The notes beneath the pieces were generated by a model that saw only the letters and a list, made by a program, of their open reading frames with translations, ran no database searches and had not been told where the DNA came from. 64,000 nucleotides of DNA from Puniceicoccaceae bacterium (GTDB taxonomy: Bacteria > Verrucomicrobiota > Verrucomicrobiia > Opitutales > Coraliomargaritaceae), in the NCBI GenBank assembly GCA_902587165.1, contig CACIKF010000005.1, positions 1-64,000 on the forward strand, written 5' to 3'. The position numbers and the translations under genes are program-made. This document shows positions 17,414 through 26,838 of the stretch, one piece after another (positions within the stretch are counted from its first letter, which is position 1; every line of letters starts with the position of its first letter).

Positions 17414-17447
17414 TCTTATCACAGCTTCGTTTGTTCACCGATCCGTT

Positions 17448-17525
17448 GATCCGTGTATGTATATATAAGAGAAAGAATAAATTCTTTCCCTATATATAAG
17501 AAGAGGACGGGAATAACTACGGATC
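17448..17525. other. Large A+T-rich hairpin, candidate replication origin
   Basis: An outer GATCCGT/ACGGATC pair (17448-17454 with 17519-17525) encloses a long imperfect inverted repeat (about 17460-17498) built of TATATATA, AGAAAGAAT and their complements. There is no T run after it, so it is a poor terminator. Position right after the primase-like gene suggests an origin or primase-binding site; this is inference from location and base composition. Confidence 0.4.
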
Positions 17526-17573
17526 CTGCTGTTTCTAGTTGATCGTTGTACAGCTATTTCATTAGCTCTGGGT

Positions 17574-20303
17574 ATGAGACTTAAAACCCTACTCACATTG
17601 CCCTTGCTTGTAGCATCTTTACAAGCTGCTTCTACAAGTGATCTCTCCTTTACCCTCATTAATAATGATACAGAGTACAAACTAACTAGCTGTAACACAT
17701 CAGCGACAGGTATCTTAGAAATCCCTAATACTTACTTAGGTCTGCCAGTTACTAGAATAGCTACATTAGCCTTTTTTAGATGCTTAAGCCTGACTAGAAT
17801 AGTTATACCAAATAGTATAACAGATATTGAGGAAGATGCTTTCACAAATACTGGAACGACATCTATTGAATCATTAGCAACTATTCCACCAACCTTGTAT
17901 CGTAATGTAATAGTTTCACAATCTTACAACGGCACAACTGAACTTACAGTGCCGATTGGCACACGAGAGTTGTATCTCGCTGCAGGAAATGGCGACACAT
18001 ACGGAGGCTACACGGTAGTTGAAACTATTAATAATAGTGATGACGACGCCTCATATACCTGGGGATTAGTTGGAACCTATTACGGAGACAAAGAAGGTGC
18101 GTATCTTGGAGACGATGTTGATGTTTCCTCGGATGGTAAACTTTTTCTCTCTAGCACTTCTAAAGGTTTCGTACTATTAGAGCTTAATGCCCAAAATGAA
18201 TTCGTTAATTTAGGTGAGGATAATACCGAGTATTTTGGAAATCTTCAATCAACGAGATTTAATGTGCAGGTTGATATCGGATCAGAAGGAAAATTTATAG
18301 CTACAAATTATAGATACAACGCACCCGATAATGTTAACTTGCACAGAAGCGGAATCTGTACTTTTTGGCATTATTCAGATAATAACTTAAATTTAATAAA
18401 TAATGTAACTGCCGAGTATAAAGACCCATACTATGGTGACCCCCAAAGTGTTCGTGATTATGCATACGGTATTGTAAATTCACTGAGTGACGATGGGGAT
18501 AGACTACTGTTAGGTTCTTCGGTAACTCAATTTAATTTACCGAGGCACAATCCTGCTCAAAATTATGCCACAATAAGAAAGTATACTATTACTGATCAGA
18601 ATTGGATTGAAATAAATAAGTATATTCCTGACACCAACTATAGATCAATCAATTGGTATCAAACTGGAAATGATATCTACCCTAATCCCAGCCAATCGAG
18701 TAGTACTAATAAGACTTATAACGCAAAACTGTCTGGCGATGGAAATACTTACGTTTACAGCGACATAAGCAGTGATCGTGGTTTAGTTAGAGTTTATAAA
18801 TTAGTCCAAAATGGATACGAATTTTCTTGGGAGCAAAAAGGACAAGAATTAAGCGGGCTATACGATGGTGATAATTCATTTATCTGCGACATATCCTATG
18901 ACGGCAGCTTGATTGTAATTGGCTCGAGCGGATATGATTGGAGATCTTCCGAAGGTTCACTGCCATTGAACAACTCTGGAAAAATTTCTACGTATACTTT
19001 TAACAATGCATCTAATCTGTGGGAAGAAATTGGCACGCCTTTATATGGTGCCGAAAATCAACAAATTGGAACTAAGATTAGCCTAAGTGGTGATGGTCAG
19101 ATCTTAGCATCCGCTTCATCATTAGGCATAGGAATTTATAGTCTGAATGATGATTCAAACTGGATATTAACTCAAATAATAGAAGATAATGACACACCTT
19201 TTCCAGATCTCTCTCTAGACTACAAAGCAACCACATTGCTTGTAGGTAATCAAAGGCAATCTGCAACTAGTTATGGTTGCATTGATGTATATAAGAATCA
19301 ACTAATCCAGACAGATTTTGATTTGGATGGGATAAGTGATCATGACGAAGTAGTAATTTATAAAACTTCAATTAACAATAGAGATTCTAATTCCGACGGA
19401 TTAAATGATGGAACCGCTGTCAGCCTAGGAATTAATCCCAATGATGATTACAGCCAAATTATTAGTTACATCTCAAACAACTCTGCCGATTTTAATATTC
19501 CAACAGGTGACTACTCTTTGGAAGAGTATTCAAGTGCCGTTACTGCATCAAGGACCCTCGGACAACAAGATGTAACTGGTAACCCATCGCAGTATGGGCT
19601 ATTTACTAGTTCCGATTTAAGTGATGCTCAATCAAGCTCTAGATCAGCAGGCCAACTAGACGTAACAGGCAACCCATCGCAGTATGGGTTATTCACTAGT
19701 TCTGATTTAAATGAAGCTCAATCAAGTACTAGAGCTGCAGGCCAACAAGACGTAATAAGTTCCCCCTCTGACTATAACCTAATGGGTGCAGAAGGTGTCT
19801 TTGATATGCGGGTATCCCAGCCAGGCATTAGCACGAATGGCGATAAGGCGTCTATGAACTTCACAATTCAGTCCTCAAACGACCTCCAGGATTGGAATAA
19901 CGAGGAAACCATTCGACGTGAATATACAATGCCCTCGGATAAGAACTTTATGCGGGTCAGCGTAGTTCCTGAAATTGAACCAGAGCCAGAGCCTGTAGTC
20001 CTAACAACGATCGCTACGGATACATATGGAGATAGGCTAGTCTACGACGAGTCTAATAATCTATATGTTAACGATGAAAATACCCCGTTAATGAAAGACG
20101 GAGTTAATGTGAAGTTAGATACCTTCCCAGGCTGGAGCTTCTATGCAATTGAATCACACAGAGGTAGATATTATTGTTTTCTTAAAAAGAATAATCAAAA
20201 TTTACTCATACAGTTTGGCTTGGATGGAAACTATTTGAGTACTTCTAATGTTAGCAGCGCATTGCTGACGTATTACGTAAATATCTTAGGTCAAAGCCTT
20301 TGA
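17574..20303 (+). CDS. Large secreted protein: LRR start, propeller-like core, 30-residue repeats
   Basis: 909 residues with a signal peptide (MRLKTLLTLPLLVASLQAAS). A BspA-type leucine-rich stretch (ILEIPNTYLGLPVTRIATLAF, SLTRIVIPNSITDIEEDAF) is followed by about 450 residues of repeats such as GDDVDVSSDGKLFLSS and LSGDGQILASAS, resembling a beta-propeller. Then comes a calcium-binding thrombospondin-3-like stretch (DLDGISDHDEV, DSNSDGLNDG), then repeats of GNPSQYGLFTSSDL with a 30-residue (90-base) period at about 19565-19760. Such proteins occur in Verrucomicrobiota and Planctomycetes and are probably surface-bound. It is cargo of the 8-kb element; the ligand is unknown. Confidence 0.75.
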   Translation: MRLKTLLTLPLLVASLQAASTSDLSFTLINNDTEYKLTSCNTSATGILEIPNTYLGLPVTRIATLAFFRCLSLTRIVIPNSITDIEEDAFTNTGTTSIESLATIPPTLYRNVIVSQSYNGTTELTVPIGTRELYLAAGNGDTYGGYTVVETINNSDDDASYTWGLVGTYYGDKEGAYLGDDVDVSSDGKLFLSSTSKGFVLLELNAQNEFVNLGEDNTEYFGNLQSTRFNVQVDIGSEGKFIATNYRYNAPDNVNLHRSGICTFWHYSDNNLNLINNVTAEYKDPYYGDPQSVRDYAYGIVNSLSDDGDRLLLGSSVTQFNLPRHNPAQNYATIRKYTITDQNWIEINKYIPDTNYRSINWYQTGNDIYPNPSQSSSTNKTYNAKLSGDGNTYVYSDISSDRGLVRVYKLVQNGYEFSWEQKGQELSGLYDGDNSFICDISYDGSLIVIGSSGYDWRSSEGSLPLNNSGKISTYTFNNASNLWEEIGTPLYGAENQQIGTKISLSGDGQILASASSLGIGIYSLNDDSNWILTQIIEDNDTPFPDLSLDYKATTLLVGNQRQSATSYGCIDVYKNQLIQTDFDLDGISDHDEVVIYKTSINNRDSNSDGLNDGTAVSLGINPNDDYSQIISYISNNSADFNIPTGDYSLEEYSSAVTASRTLGQQDVTGNPSQYGLFTSSDLSDAQSSSRSAGQLDVTGNPSQYGLFTSSDLNEAQSSTRAAGQQDVISSPSDYNLMGAEGVFDMRVSQPGISTNGDKASMNFTIQSSNDLQDWNNEETIRREYTMPSDKNFMRVSVVPEIEPEPEPVVLTTIATDTYGDRLVYDESNNLYVNDENTPLMKDGVNVKLDTFPGWSFYAIESHRGRYYCFLKKNNQNLLIQFGLDGNYLSTSNVSSALLTYYVNILGQSL

Positions 20304-20361
20304 TCCTAGGTCTTCAACAATCAAGGATTCTTGGAAGGTCACATAAGAAAGTATTTTTCAG

Positions 20362-20482
20362 AAGGCACTTAATGTATCCAGCATCCCTCAAGATACCCCG
20401 TCCTTGCACAAGGATTATGACCTAGGAGTCCCTACAAGCCCTTAGTTCTTCTATTAAGGGGGTTGGAAAGGGTTATGGTTTT
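20362..20482. repeat. Intergenic repeat, copy 1
   Basis: It begins GAAGGCACTTAATGTAT and continues CGTCCTTGCACAAGGATT...CCTACAAGCCCTT...AAGGGGGTTGGAAAGGGTTATGG. It is the same series of blocks as copy 2 at 21106, at high but imperfect identity. It lies between the large secreted protein and the first lipoprotein gene. Confidence 0.75.
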
Positions 20483-21058
20483 TTAAAGACCCAGCTTATA
20501 GCTATTCAATACACCATCAGCAAAAAGGAATGAGTAGGAATCTGATAAGTAGTCCTTTCTCTCATATGGCTCTTCAGTATTTTCATAGAGATCTATTTTA
20601 TGCTGTAGCAAAGTTGCGTCTGGGAATAATATAAGGAAGTCCTCGAGTTTCATCCCCATTTCTAATTGATCTATCTTCTCTTGGACAGAAAGGACAGGGG
20701 CAGTATCTGTTAAGTATGATTTAAAATTGTCTGGGATATAATCTAGTTTGCTAAACTTAATGTCTCCTACTATTGGTGCATCCATAAAAATTACCTTTAC
20801 GGGATCTTTATATAATAGGTAACAATGAGAAATATCCTGACTAAAAATATAGTCTGGTTTTCCGTATGATTCTAATTCGCCAGAGTTCCACGGGTGTTCA
20901 GCCTTTACTGCAGATACTAGAGAATCATAAAGTAAATTACCTTCGATCGATGAGGTGCTTAACACTTGTCCTTCGTACTGTGGTTGCTTGACGCCGTAGT
21001 CAAAGCTCGCACAACCAACAAAAAATAATTGTAGGATCAATAGAGGAGTAAGTTTCAT
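20483..21058 (-). CDS. Lipoprotein, function unknown
   Basis: 191 residues with a lipoprotein signal: MKLTPLLILQLFFVGCASFDYG, lipobox FVGC with cysteine at about position 16. The mature part (KVIFMDAPIVGDIKFSKLDYIPDNFKSYL; SVQEKIDQLEMGMKLEDFLILFPDA) has the short 'G-M-x-x-x-x-x-x-x-F-P' phrase seen in small outer-membrane-assembly-type lipoproteins (SmpA-like), but similarity is weak. It is bracketed by two copies of the element's intergenic repeat. Confidence 0.65.
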   Translation of the reverse strand: MKLTPLLILQLFFVGCASFDYGVKQPQYEGQVLSTSSIEGNLLYDSLVSAVKAEHPWNSGELESYGKPDYIFSQDISHCYLLYKDPVKVIFMDAPIVGDIKFSKLDYIPDNFKSYLTDTAPVLSVQEKIDQLEMGMKLEDFLILFPDATLLQHKIDLYENTEEPYERKDYLSDSYSFLFADGVLNSYKLGL

Positions 21059-21105
21059 AGATCGTATTCTGCATATTGTGAAAATATGTCAGTCTAATTT
21101 TTTCG

Positions 21106-21250
21106 AAGGCACTTGATGTATACACACATCATCAAGAGTCCAGCCAAGCGAAACCCCTGCCCCCGTCCTTGCACAAGGATTCTAACCTAGAAGTCCCTAC
21201 AAGCCCTTTGCGTTTCTATTTAAGGGGGTTGAAAAGGGTTATGGTTTTAG
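21106..21250. repeat. Intergenic repeat, copy 2
   Basis: It shares GAAGGCACTTGATGTAT, CCCCGTCCTTGCACAAGGATT, CCTACAAGCCCTT and TTAAGGGGGTTGAAAAGGGTTATGG with copy 1, and its first part, through CAGCCAAGCGAA, with copy 3 (21999). It carries a central CCTTGCACAAGG palindrome. Confidence 0.75.
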
Positions 21251-21384
21251 GAGATAGGGTGGGAAATAGGTGCGATTCTTTGTTGCCCTACTCCCAAGCT
21301 CGAATGGCTAGGACATCAATCGTAAGTTTAAAGTGCTTAATGATACTCTGAACTCGGATCAAGTGCCGTTCGTCGTCTGGTTTC

Positions 21385-21948
21385 TCATTTCATACCCTCC
21401 TTTTTTGCTAAAAATTCAGATACAGTAGAGACTATCTCTAACTGAATACCAATTTCATATAATCTATACGATGACTTTAAACTATTGAGATCTGAATCAG
21501 TAGCTTTGAATCTCTCTCTAGTTTCCATATCCTGATTTTTAAAAATAGCTCTTCTTCGATAAAACTCTCTCTTTTTTCTATTTATAGCCTTAACATCAAC
21601 ATTTTTTACTATCCACTCTTCGTCTTGATAGGCGAAGGATACCTCACATTTCCCGTCTGTATCTATTATATCAGAAAGACCTGGTAGAGCCTTAATATCT
21701 TCGTCAGACCTTGGGTATTCGAAATTAAAGCTTAAAGTTCCGATAAATGGGGATATCAACGAGTTTGTTACTTCGATGTTGTATTGTATATCAGAGATTG
21801 TGCCAGCTTTTGTATTTGTCATTTCAGGCAGTTCTAATTTTTGACTATAAAACTCTTCTACGATCGGCTTAAAATCTGCTAAAGGGTCTGGCTTCGAACA
21901 CCCTAAGATTAAATTAGTAAATAGTAAGATTATAAGTAGTTTAATCAT
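21385..21948 (-). CDS. Lipoprotein, function unknown
   Basis: 187 residues with signal MIKLLIILLFTNLILGCSKPDP, lipobox ILGC. The mature part begins with FKPIVEEFYSQKLELPEM and has a strand-rich middle (KCEVSFAYQDEEWIVKNVDVKAINRKKREFYRRRA), then a helical C-terminus. It resembles no family I can name. It lies between intergenic repeats 2 and 3, as if both lipoproteins had been added as cassettes. Confidence 0.65.
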   Translation of the reverse strand: MIKLLIILLFTNLILGCSKPDPLADFKPIVEEFYSQKLELPEMTNTKAGTISDIQYNIEVTNSLISPFIGTLSFNFEYPRSDEDIKALPGLSDIIDTDGKCEVSFAYQDEEWIVKNVDVKAINRKKREFYRRRAIFKNQDMETRERFKATDSDLNSLKSSYRLYEIGIQLEIVSTVSEFLAKKEGMK

Positions 21949-21998
21949 GTTATTAAGGTGGCACTCGAGACCAAGGTATCAAGGGGAAAAATTTTCTC

Positions 21999-22058
21999 AG
22001 GCACTTGATGTATATACACACATCAGCAAGAGGTCAGCCAAGCGAACCCCCGCCCCCT
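21999..22058. repeat. Intergenic repeat, partial copy 3
   Basis: CAGGCACTTGATGTATATACACACATCAGCAAGAGGTCAGCCAAGCGAA matches the first 55 bases of copy 2. The later blocks of copies 1 and 2 are missing. It lies between the second lipoprotein gene and the element's right end. Confidence 0.65.
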
Positions 22059-22143
22059 AGCCTGCTCTAAGACAAAGCTGCCTGGATAAACCCACTAGCC
22101 GCAGCATCCAAGCCCGCAAGAGGCCAGTTGTGGAGTTCATAAA

Positions 22144-22171
22144 TGGCTAAGAAGTGGCTAAGTGACTAAGT
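22144..22171 (+). repeat. TGGCTAAG-type repeats at right end of element
   Basis: TGGCTAAG (22144-22151), TGGCTAAGT (22155-22163) and TGACTAAGT (22163-22171) mirror the array at 14410-14440. They lie 20 bases from the right att copy and are candidate arm-type integrase sites. Confidence 0.6.
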
Positions 22172-22190
22172 GGTAAAGCCGATACACACT

Positions 22191-22308
<118 letters not shown>

Positions 22309-22325
22309 CTGGTAATAAACTGTCC

Positions 22326-22398
<73 letters not shown>

Positions 22399-22577
22399 AG
22401 GTATGCCAGCACAAGTGCGCCGACGGAATCGCGGATACTGCGACTGCACCCTCCTCTGTCAAGTCAGTGATCAATAATTTTTCGCCTACTTTTGAGGATA
22501 ATCGATCCACAGTAAAGGATCTGCTAAAGATCAATACCTAGCGCAATCTAGCGCCCCTGCTTTCGACGAATGATCGC

Positions 22578-23180
22578 TCAGCTCGACAAGGTGCCCTTGG
22601 TGCTGGGCAAAGCGTCGCCCATGCGAGGATCGATCGTCGTCGCTACATCGAGGGCACGCGCGAAAGCTTTGAAAATAGCCTCAGCAATGTGGTGCGGCTC
22701 TTCGCCATATTCCAAATTGATGTGGAGATTGCAGGCGGCCTCATTGGCGAAGGCCTGGAAAAACTCTTTCACTAGCACGATGTTAAAGTCGCGCACCATT
22801 GGGAACTGGTAGTCCACCTTGTAGACGAAGGCCTGACGGTTCGACAGGTCGAGCGATACGCGCGCTAGCGACTCGTCCATCGGCAAAAGAAAGAAGCCGT
22901 AGCGACGGATGCCGCGCTTATCAGACAGCGCTTCTTTGACCGCTTGACCGAGCACGATGCCTGTGTCTTCGACCATGTGGTGATAATCGACGTCGGTATC
23001 ACCCGTAGCTTTGATCTTTAGGTCGAAGAGTCCATGCTTAGCAAAGAGCGTGAGCATGTGGTCAAAAAACGGAATGCCGGTCTCGATCTCGGACACACCT
23101 GTGCCGTCGACATTCAGCTCCATTTGGATCTGAGTCTCTTTCGTATTACGAGTGATTTTTGCTATGCGTTGTTCAGCCAT
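22578..23180 (-). CDS. hisB: Imidazoleglycerol-phosphate dehydratase
   Basis: 200 residues, the length of single-domain HisB. It removes water from imidazole glycerol phosphate to give imidazole acetol phosphate in histidine synthesis. The manganese-binding motifs are present: [14 protein letters not shown], and [14 protein letters not shown] near residue 160. There is no fused phosphatase domain, so histidinol-phosphatase must be encoded elsewhere. The start overlaps the end of hisC by 19 bases, giving a coupled hisC-hisB pair on the minus strand. Confidence 0.95.
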   Translation of the reverse strand: MAEQRIAKITRNTKETQIQMELNVDGTGVSEIETGIPFFDHMLTLFAKHGLFDLKIKATGDTDVDYHHMVEDTGIVLGQAVKEALSDKRGIRRYGFFLLPMDESLARVSLDLSNRQAFVYKVDYQFPMVRDFNIVLVKEFFQAFANEAACNLHINLEYGEEPHHIAEAIFKAFARALDVATTIDPRMGDALPSTKGTLSS

Positions 23181-24253
23181 GATTCGACGGCAGTTAAAAA
23201 AACCTTCATTTCAGCATCAGTTCCTACGCTGACTCGGATGAAAGAGCAAGTTAAAGGATGGGAGGAAAAATAGCGCACGAGGACGCGCTGCGATTTGAGA
23301 TACTCAAAAAGACTCGCAGCGACTTCCGAACCAGACTCGCCTGCCGCGTTTTTTGGCTCGGTAAAGAGAAAGTTTGCGGCTGAGGGGTAGGTGAACCAAT
23401 CGTGTGCATCGAGCTGGGCGCGGGTCGCCTCACGAGTAGCCATCACCTTCTGGCGCTGTGCTTCAAAGTGTTCGACATCTTCAAATGCGGCCTGCGCTGC
23501 GACTTGAGCGACACGGTCGAGGTTATAGGCGTCTCGCACACGGTCTAGCATGCGGATGATAGGCGCAGCAGCCATAGCAAAGCCTACTCGCATACCCGCA
23601 AGGCTGTAGGACTTAGAAAAAGTGCGCACGACGATCAGGTTTTCGTAGTCATTGAGCAAAGAGACCGCCGAATCGGCGCCGAAATCGACATAAGCCTCGT
23701 CGACCACAAGCAGGCCGTCGATCGCCTCCAAGGCCGCTTCAATCTGCTCAAGTGGGAAGGCAACGCCCGTCGGTGCATTTGGATTGGTCAGGAAAAAGAC
23801 TTTTGCCTGCGTCGCGACCAGTGCCTCGACGTCGAGCTGTATGGAGCGGTCGAAGTTGACGTCGATCAGGCCCTGCCCCGACATGCCCGCTACCACTGGG
23901 TAGAGGGAATAACTGGGCACCGTGTGTCCTGCGCCCGGATCAGACACAAAACAGCGTGTGATCAGGTCGAGAATATTATCGGAGCCGTTACCGATAATGA
24001 CATTGCTCTGCTCCAGACCATAACGCGCGCCGATTAACGCACGCAGTTTCACGCTAGTCGGTTCGGGGTATTTGCTTAAGTTCTCAACTTCAAGGGCGAC
24101 TGCCTCGGTCACCTTGGGCGAGGGTGGATAAGGGTTTTCGTTGGTATTCAGTTTGACCCAAGCCTCACCCTGCGGTTGTTCGCCCGGCACGTAGGCGTGC
24201 AAGTCTTGGATGTGCGGAAGCGCACGACTGCTGGCATCGAAAGTCTTCTTCAT
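23162..24253 (-). CDS. hisC: Histidinol-phosphate aminotransferase
   Basis: 363 residues, fold-type I PLP enzyme converting imidazole acetol phosphate to histidinol phosphate with glutamate. Motifs: [11 protein letters not shown] at the N-terminus, [28 protein letters not shown], and [17 protein letters not shown] with the PLP lysine (near residue 225). It overlaps hisB, which confirms the histidine role. A second HisC-like gene lies at 62456. It is divergent from the nucleotidyltransferase gene at 24370. Confidence 0.93.
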   Translation of the reverse strand: MKKTFDASSRALPHIQDLHAYVPGEQPQGEAWVKLNTNENPYPPSPKVTEAVALEVENLSKYPEPTSVKLRALIGARYGLEQSNVIIGNGSDNILDLITRCFVSDPGAGHTVPSYSLYPVVAGMSGQGLIDVNFDRSIQLDVEALVATQAKVFFLTNPNAPTGVAFPLEQIEAALEAIDGLLVVDEAYVDFGADSAVSLLNDYENLIVVRTFSKSYSLAGMRVGFAMAAAPIIRMLDRVRDAYNLDRVAQVAAQAAFEDVEHFEAQRQKVMATREATRAQLDAHDWFTYPSAANFLFTEPKNAAGESGSEVAASLFEYLKSQRVLVRYFSSHPLTCSFIRVSVGTDAEMKVFLTAVESWLNNA

Positions 24254-24369
24254 TGGATCACTGCAAGAAGAACGATAAGTCCCTTCGATTCAACTGCGAA
24301 AGCAATCTCCTGCAATTTAGAGAGACTTACAGATTGTCAGCCAAAGAATACACAGCTATCAACTTAGGC

Positions 24370-25293
24370 ATGCAACCCACTCTCCTCCTACTCGCTGCAG
24401 GCATGGGATCTCGCTACGGCGGGCTTAAACAACTCGATGCCATGGGGCCGTCTGGCCAGACCATGATCGACTATGCGGTGGAAGACGCCTGCCGTGCCGG
24501 TTTTGCTAAGGTCGTCTTCGTCATTCGCAAAGATTTTGAAGAGGACTTTCGCAAGCAAATCGGTGACAAACACGCAGGAAAAATCGAGCTAAGCTATGCC
24601 TTTCAAGACCTGCACGATCTGCCCGCCAATCACACACCCCCCGAAGGTCGCACGAAGCCCTGGGGGACGGCACACGCTGTGCGTGCCGCACGCGATAGCA
24701 TTACTGAGCCATTTGCAGTGATCAACGCAGACGATTTCTACGGGCGTGAAGCTTACGCTCAGATGGCCGAGCAACTCCAGGCAAGTGGCGCTCATTCTCC
24801 CGATCCGAGCTCTGAGGCTACGGTGAAACTCAGTGCCTGTATGGTCGGATATACCTTGCGCAACACCCTCTCCCCTCACGGCATGGTCAATCGCGGCATT
24901 TGTGAGCTCAAAGGCGACAAGCTGCAAAGCGTGCAAGAATACACTGCCATCGGCAAGGATGCGGACGGCCAGCTAAGCGGCGAAAATCTACAGAACGAGC
25001 GCGTGCCGCTCTCCGCCGAGGCGGTCGTCTCGATGAACTTCTGGGGCTTTACGCCAGCGATTTTTGAACCACTCGAAGTGCATTTCGAGGCCTTCCTGCA
25101 AACACGCGGTCAGGAGCCAAAATCTGAATATTACTTACCCAGCCTTGTTGATAGCTTGATTAAAGCAGGCGAGGTCGAGTGCTCTGTCTTACAGACAGAG
25201 AGCCCTTGGTTTGGCGTGACCTACCCCGAAGACAAAGCACGGGTCGTCGAATGTATTCAGAAGCTGACCGACGCGGGGGTCTACTCGCTTTAA
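24370..25293 (+). CDS. Nucleotidyltransferase family protein (NDP-sugar pyrophosphorylase type)
   Basis: 307 residues from ATG 24370; the longer frame from 24253 lies in the divergent promoter gap with hisC and is rejected. LLLLAAGMGSRYGGLKQLDAMGPSGQTMIDYAVEDA is the classic nucleotide-binding signature of GT-A-fold sugar-nucleotidyltransferases. PWGTAHAVRAARDSI and AVINADDFYG supply the base-recognition loop and metal-binding aspartates. The sugar substrate cannot be deduced. The C-terminal 100 residues lack hexapeptide repeats, so it is single-function. Confidence 0.8.
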   Translation: MQPTLLLLAAGMGSRYGGLKQLDAMGPSGQTMIDYAVEDACRAGFAKVVFVIRKDFEEDFRKQIGDKHAGKIELSYAFQDLHDLPANHTPPEGRTKPWGTAHAVRAARDSITEPFAVINADDFYGREAYAQMAEQLQASGAHSPDPSSEATVKLSACMVGYTLRNTLSPHGMVNRGICELKGDKLQSVQEYTAIGKDADGQLSGENLQNERVPLSAEAVVSMNFWGFTPAIFEPLEVHFEAFLQTRGQEPKSEYYLPSLVDSLIKAGEVECSVLQTESPWFGVTYPEDKARVVECIQKLTDAGVYSL

Positions 25294-25394
25294 ATCCACT
25301 AACCCATGGTTCGACTCATTCAGTAATGCAGCCAGCTCTCTACACTGGCGTGCCCGCTGTAGAAGGAAGCAAAGTAGCTACGGACTGCCGACGA

Positions 25395-26690
25395 CTATAA
25401 TCTTATCGTCAGCGACTTTCCGTGAGCATCGAGTTGCTCGAGTCGAGCGAATGTCTCCACAACGGGTGAGGCTTTTGCGAGGCTCTTGGTATCGTAGCGC
25501 ACTGTGCTGGAGCGGCGCATAAAATCGGTCGCTTGTAGACCACTGAAGAAACGTCCCGCACGGCCAGTGGGTAAGGTGTGACTGGGACCTGCGGTGAAAT
25601 CACCAAGCACGGTCGGTGTCATATAGCCTTGCAGTATCGCTCCAGCAGTTGTGATCTGCTGACTAAGGGGCTCGATAGAGCTAGACGCGACTTGAAGCTC
25701 TAAGTGCTCGGGCGCGATGTAGTTGGCCACTTTGACGGCTTGGGCTAGTGTCTTGCAGGTCACGGCCAGGCAGCGGCCATTGAGAATTTTAGCGCATTTA
25801 TCAGCGTGGTGGAGGGTAGGTAATTGCTTAGCGATTGCCTTCTCGATTTTACGCAGGAGCGACTGACTCGTCGTCGCGAAATAAATGATCTCTTTGCCAC
25901 TGCCGTGCTCAGCTTGTGCGAGGAGGTCAGCGGCGACATGACGGGGATTGGCTCCAGCATCAGCTATGATCATCAATTCGCTCGGTCCAGGTAGCAGGTC
26001 AATACCAACAGTGCCCAGCACCTGCCGTTTGGCTTCCATCACAAAGGCATTGCCGGGGCCGTAGATTTTATCGACTGCTGAAATCGTTTTGGTGCCGTAG
26101 GCCATCGCACCAATAGCTTGAATGCCGCCCACTTTGTAAACCTCATCGATGCCTATGATGGAAAGCGCTGCCAACATACCTGGCGCGACATTGCCAACTG
26201 CATCGGGCGGGGTGCAGACAGCGATTTCCGGGCATTTGACCAGCTTTGCAAGTACCGCCGTCATGATGACAGTGGAGACGAGCGGCACATTCCCACCAGG
26301 TATATAGAGACCGACTCGCTGGATGGGGTAAAATCGCTCTCCAACGATGCCACCTTGGGCATTTTTCGCCTTCCAGTCTTTGGGTAGCGTCTTTTTATGA
26401 AAGTCTTTGACCAGCGCGATGGATTCGCGGATGGCCTTGCGGTCGGCAGGACTGAGGCTCTTGACCGAAGCTTTGAGGTCTTCGGGCGTAACCCTCATCG
26501 TCTTAGCGGTGAGCTTCGCATGATCAAATTTATCAGTGTATTCAAGGACTGCATGGTCACCGCGCTTCCCCACATCGGAAAGCACGCTTGTCACTTCATC
26601 TGTCAGATCACCAGAAACGACTGCTTGCTCGCAAAATCTAAGTAAGGCGTTTTGAAATTTCGACGACTCGGAAAATTCGATCTTTTGCAT
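25395..26690 (-). CDS. hisD: Histidinol dehydrogenase
   Basis: 431 residues from the ATG at 26690 (MQKIEFSESSKF); the frame extends 13 codons upstream without support. It performs the last two steps of histidine synthesis, L-histidinol to L-histidine, with NAD and zinc. Motifs: IPGGNVPLVSTVIMTAVLAKLVKC, YGPGNAFVMEAKRQV, LLPGPSELMIIAD, AQAEHGSG (catalytic/zinc residues) and DFTAGPSHTLPTGRAGRF. Length fits the family. It stands apart from hisC-hisB by the nucleotidyltransferase gene. Confidence 0.95.
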   Translation of the reverse strand: MQKIEFSESSKFQNALLRFCEQAVVSGDLTDEVTSVLSDVGKRGDHAVLEYTDKFDHAKLTAKTMRVTPEDLKASVKSLSPADRKAIRESIALVKDFHKKTLPKDWKAKNAQGGIVGERFYPIQRVGLYIPGGNVPLVSTVIMTAVLAKLVKCPEIAVCTPPDAVGNVAPGMLAALSIIGIDEVYKVGGIQAIGAMAYGTKTISAVDKIYGPGNAFVMEAKRQVLGTVGIDLLPGPSELMIIADAGANPRHVAADLLAQAEHGSGKEIIYFATTSQSLLRKIEKAIAKQLPTLHHADKCAKILNGRCLAVTCKTLAQAVKVANYIAPEHLELQVASSSIEPLSQQITTAGAILQGYMTPTVLGDFTAGPSHTLPTGRAGRFFSGLQATDFMRRSSTVRYDTKSLAKASPVVETFARLEQLDAHGKSLTIRL

Positions 26691-26838
26691 GATTCTAAAC
26701 ATGCAAACAGTTATGCGGACTGTCTGCAAGTGCGCTTGGTGAAAAATAGTCTATTGAATATCGCCTTTTGGGATGCTGAATATTCCCGTAGCGAGTTGCT
26801 TGTTCACTTTGACTGTCACGGAGAAAGTAGGTTCGTCT

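Noticed and set aside
19557-19760. CRISPR-like array
   Set aside because: The 90-base repeats lie in frame within a protein gene and have no spacers.
24253-24369. 39-codon N-terminal extension of the nucleotidyltransferase
   Set aside because: It lies in the divergent promoter gap with hisC and has no family resemblance.
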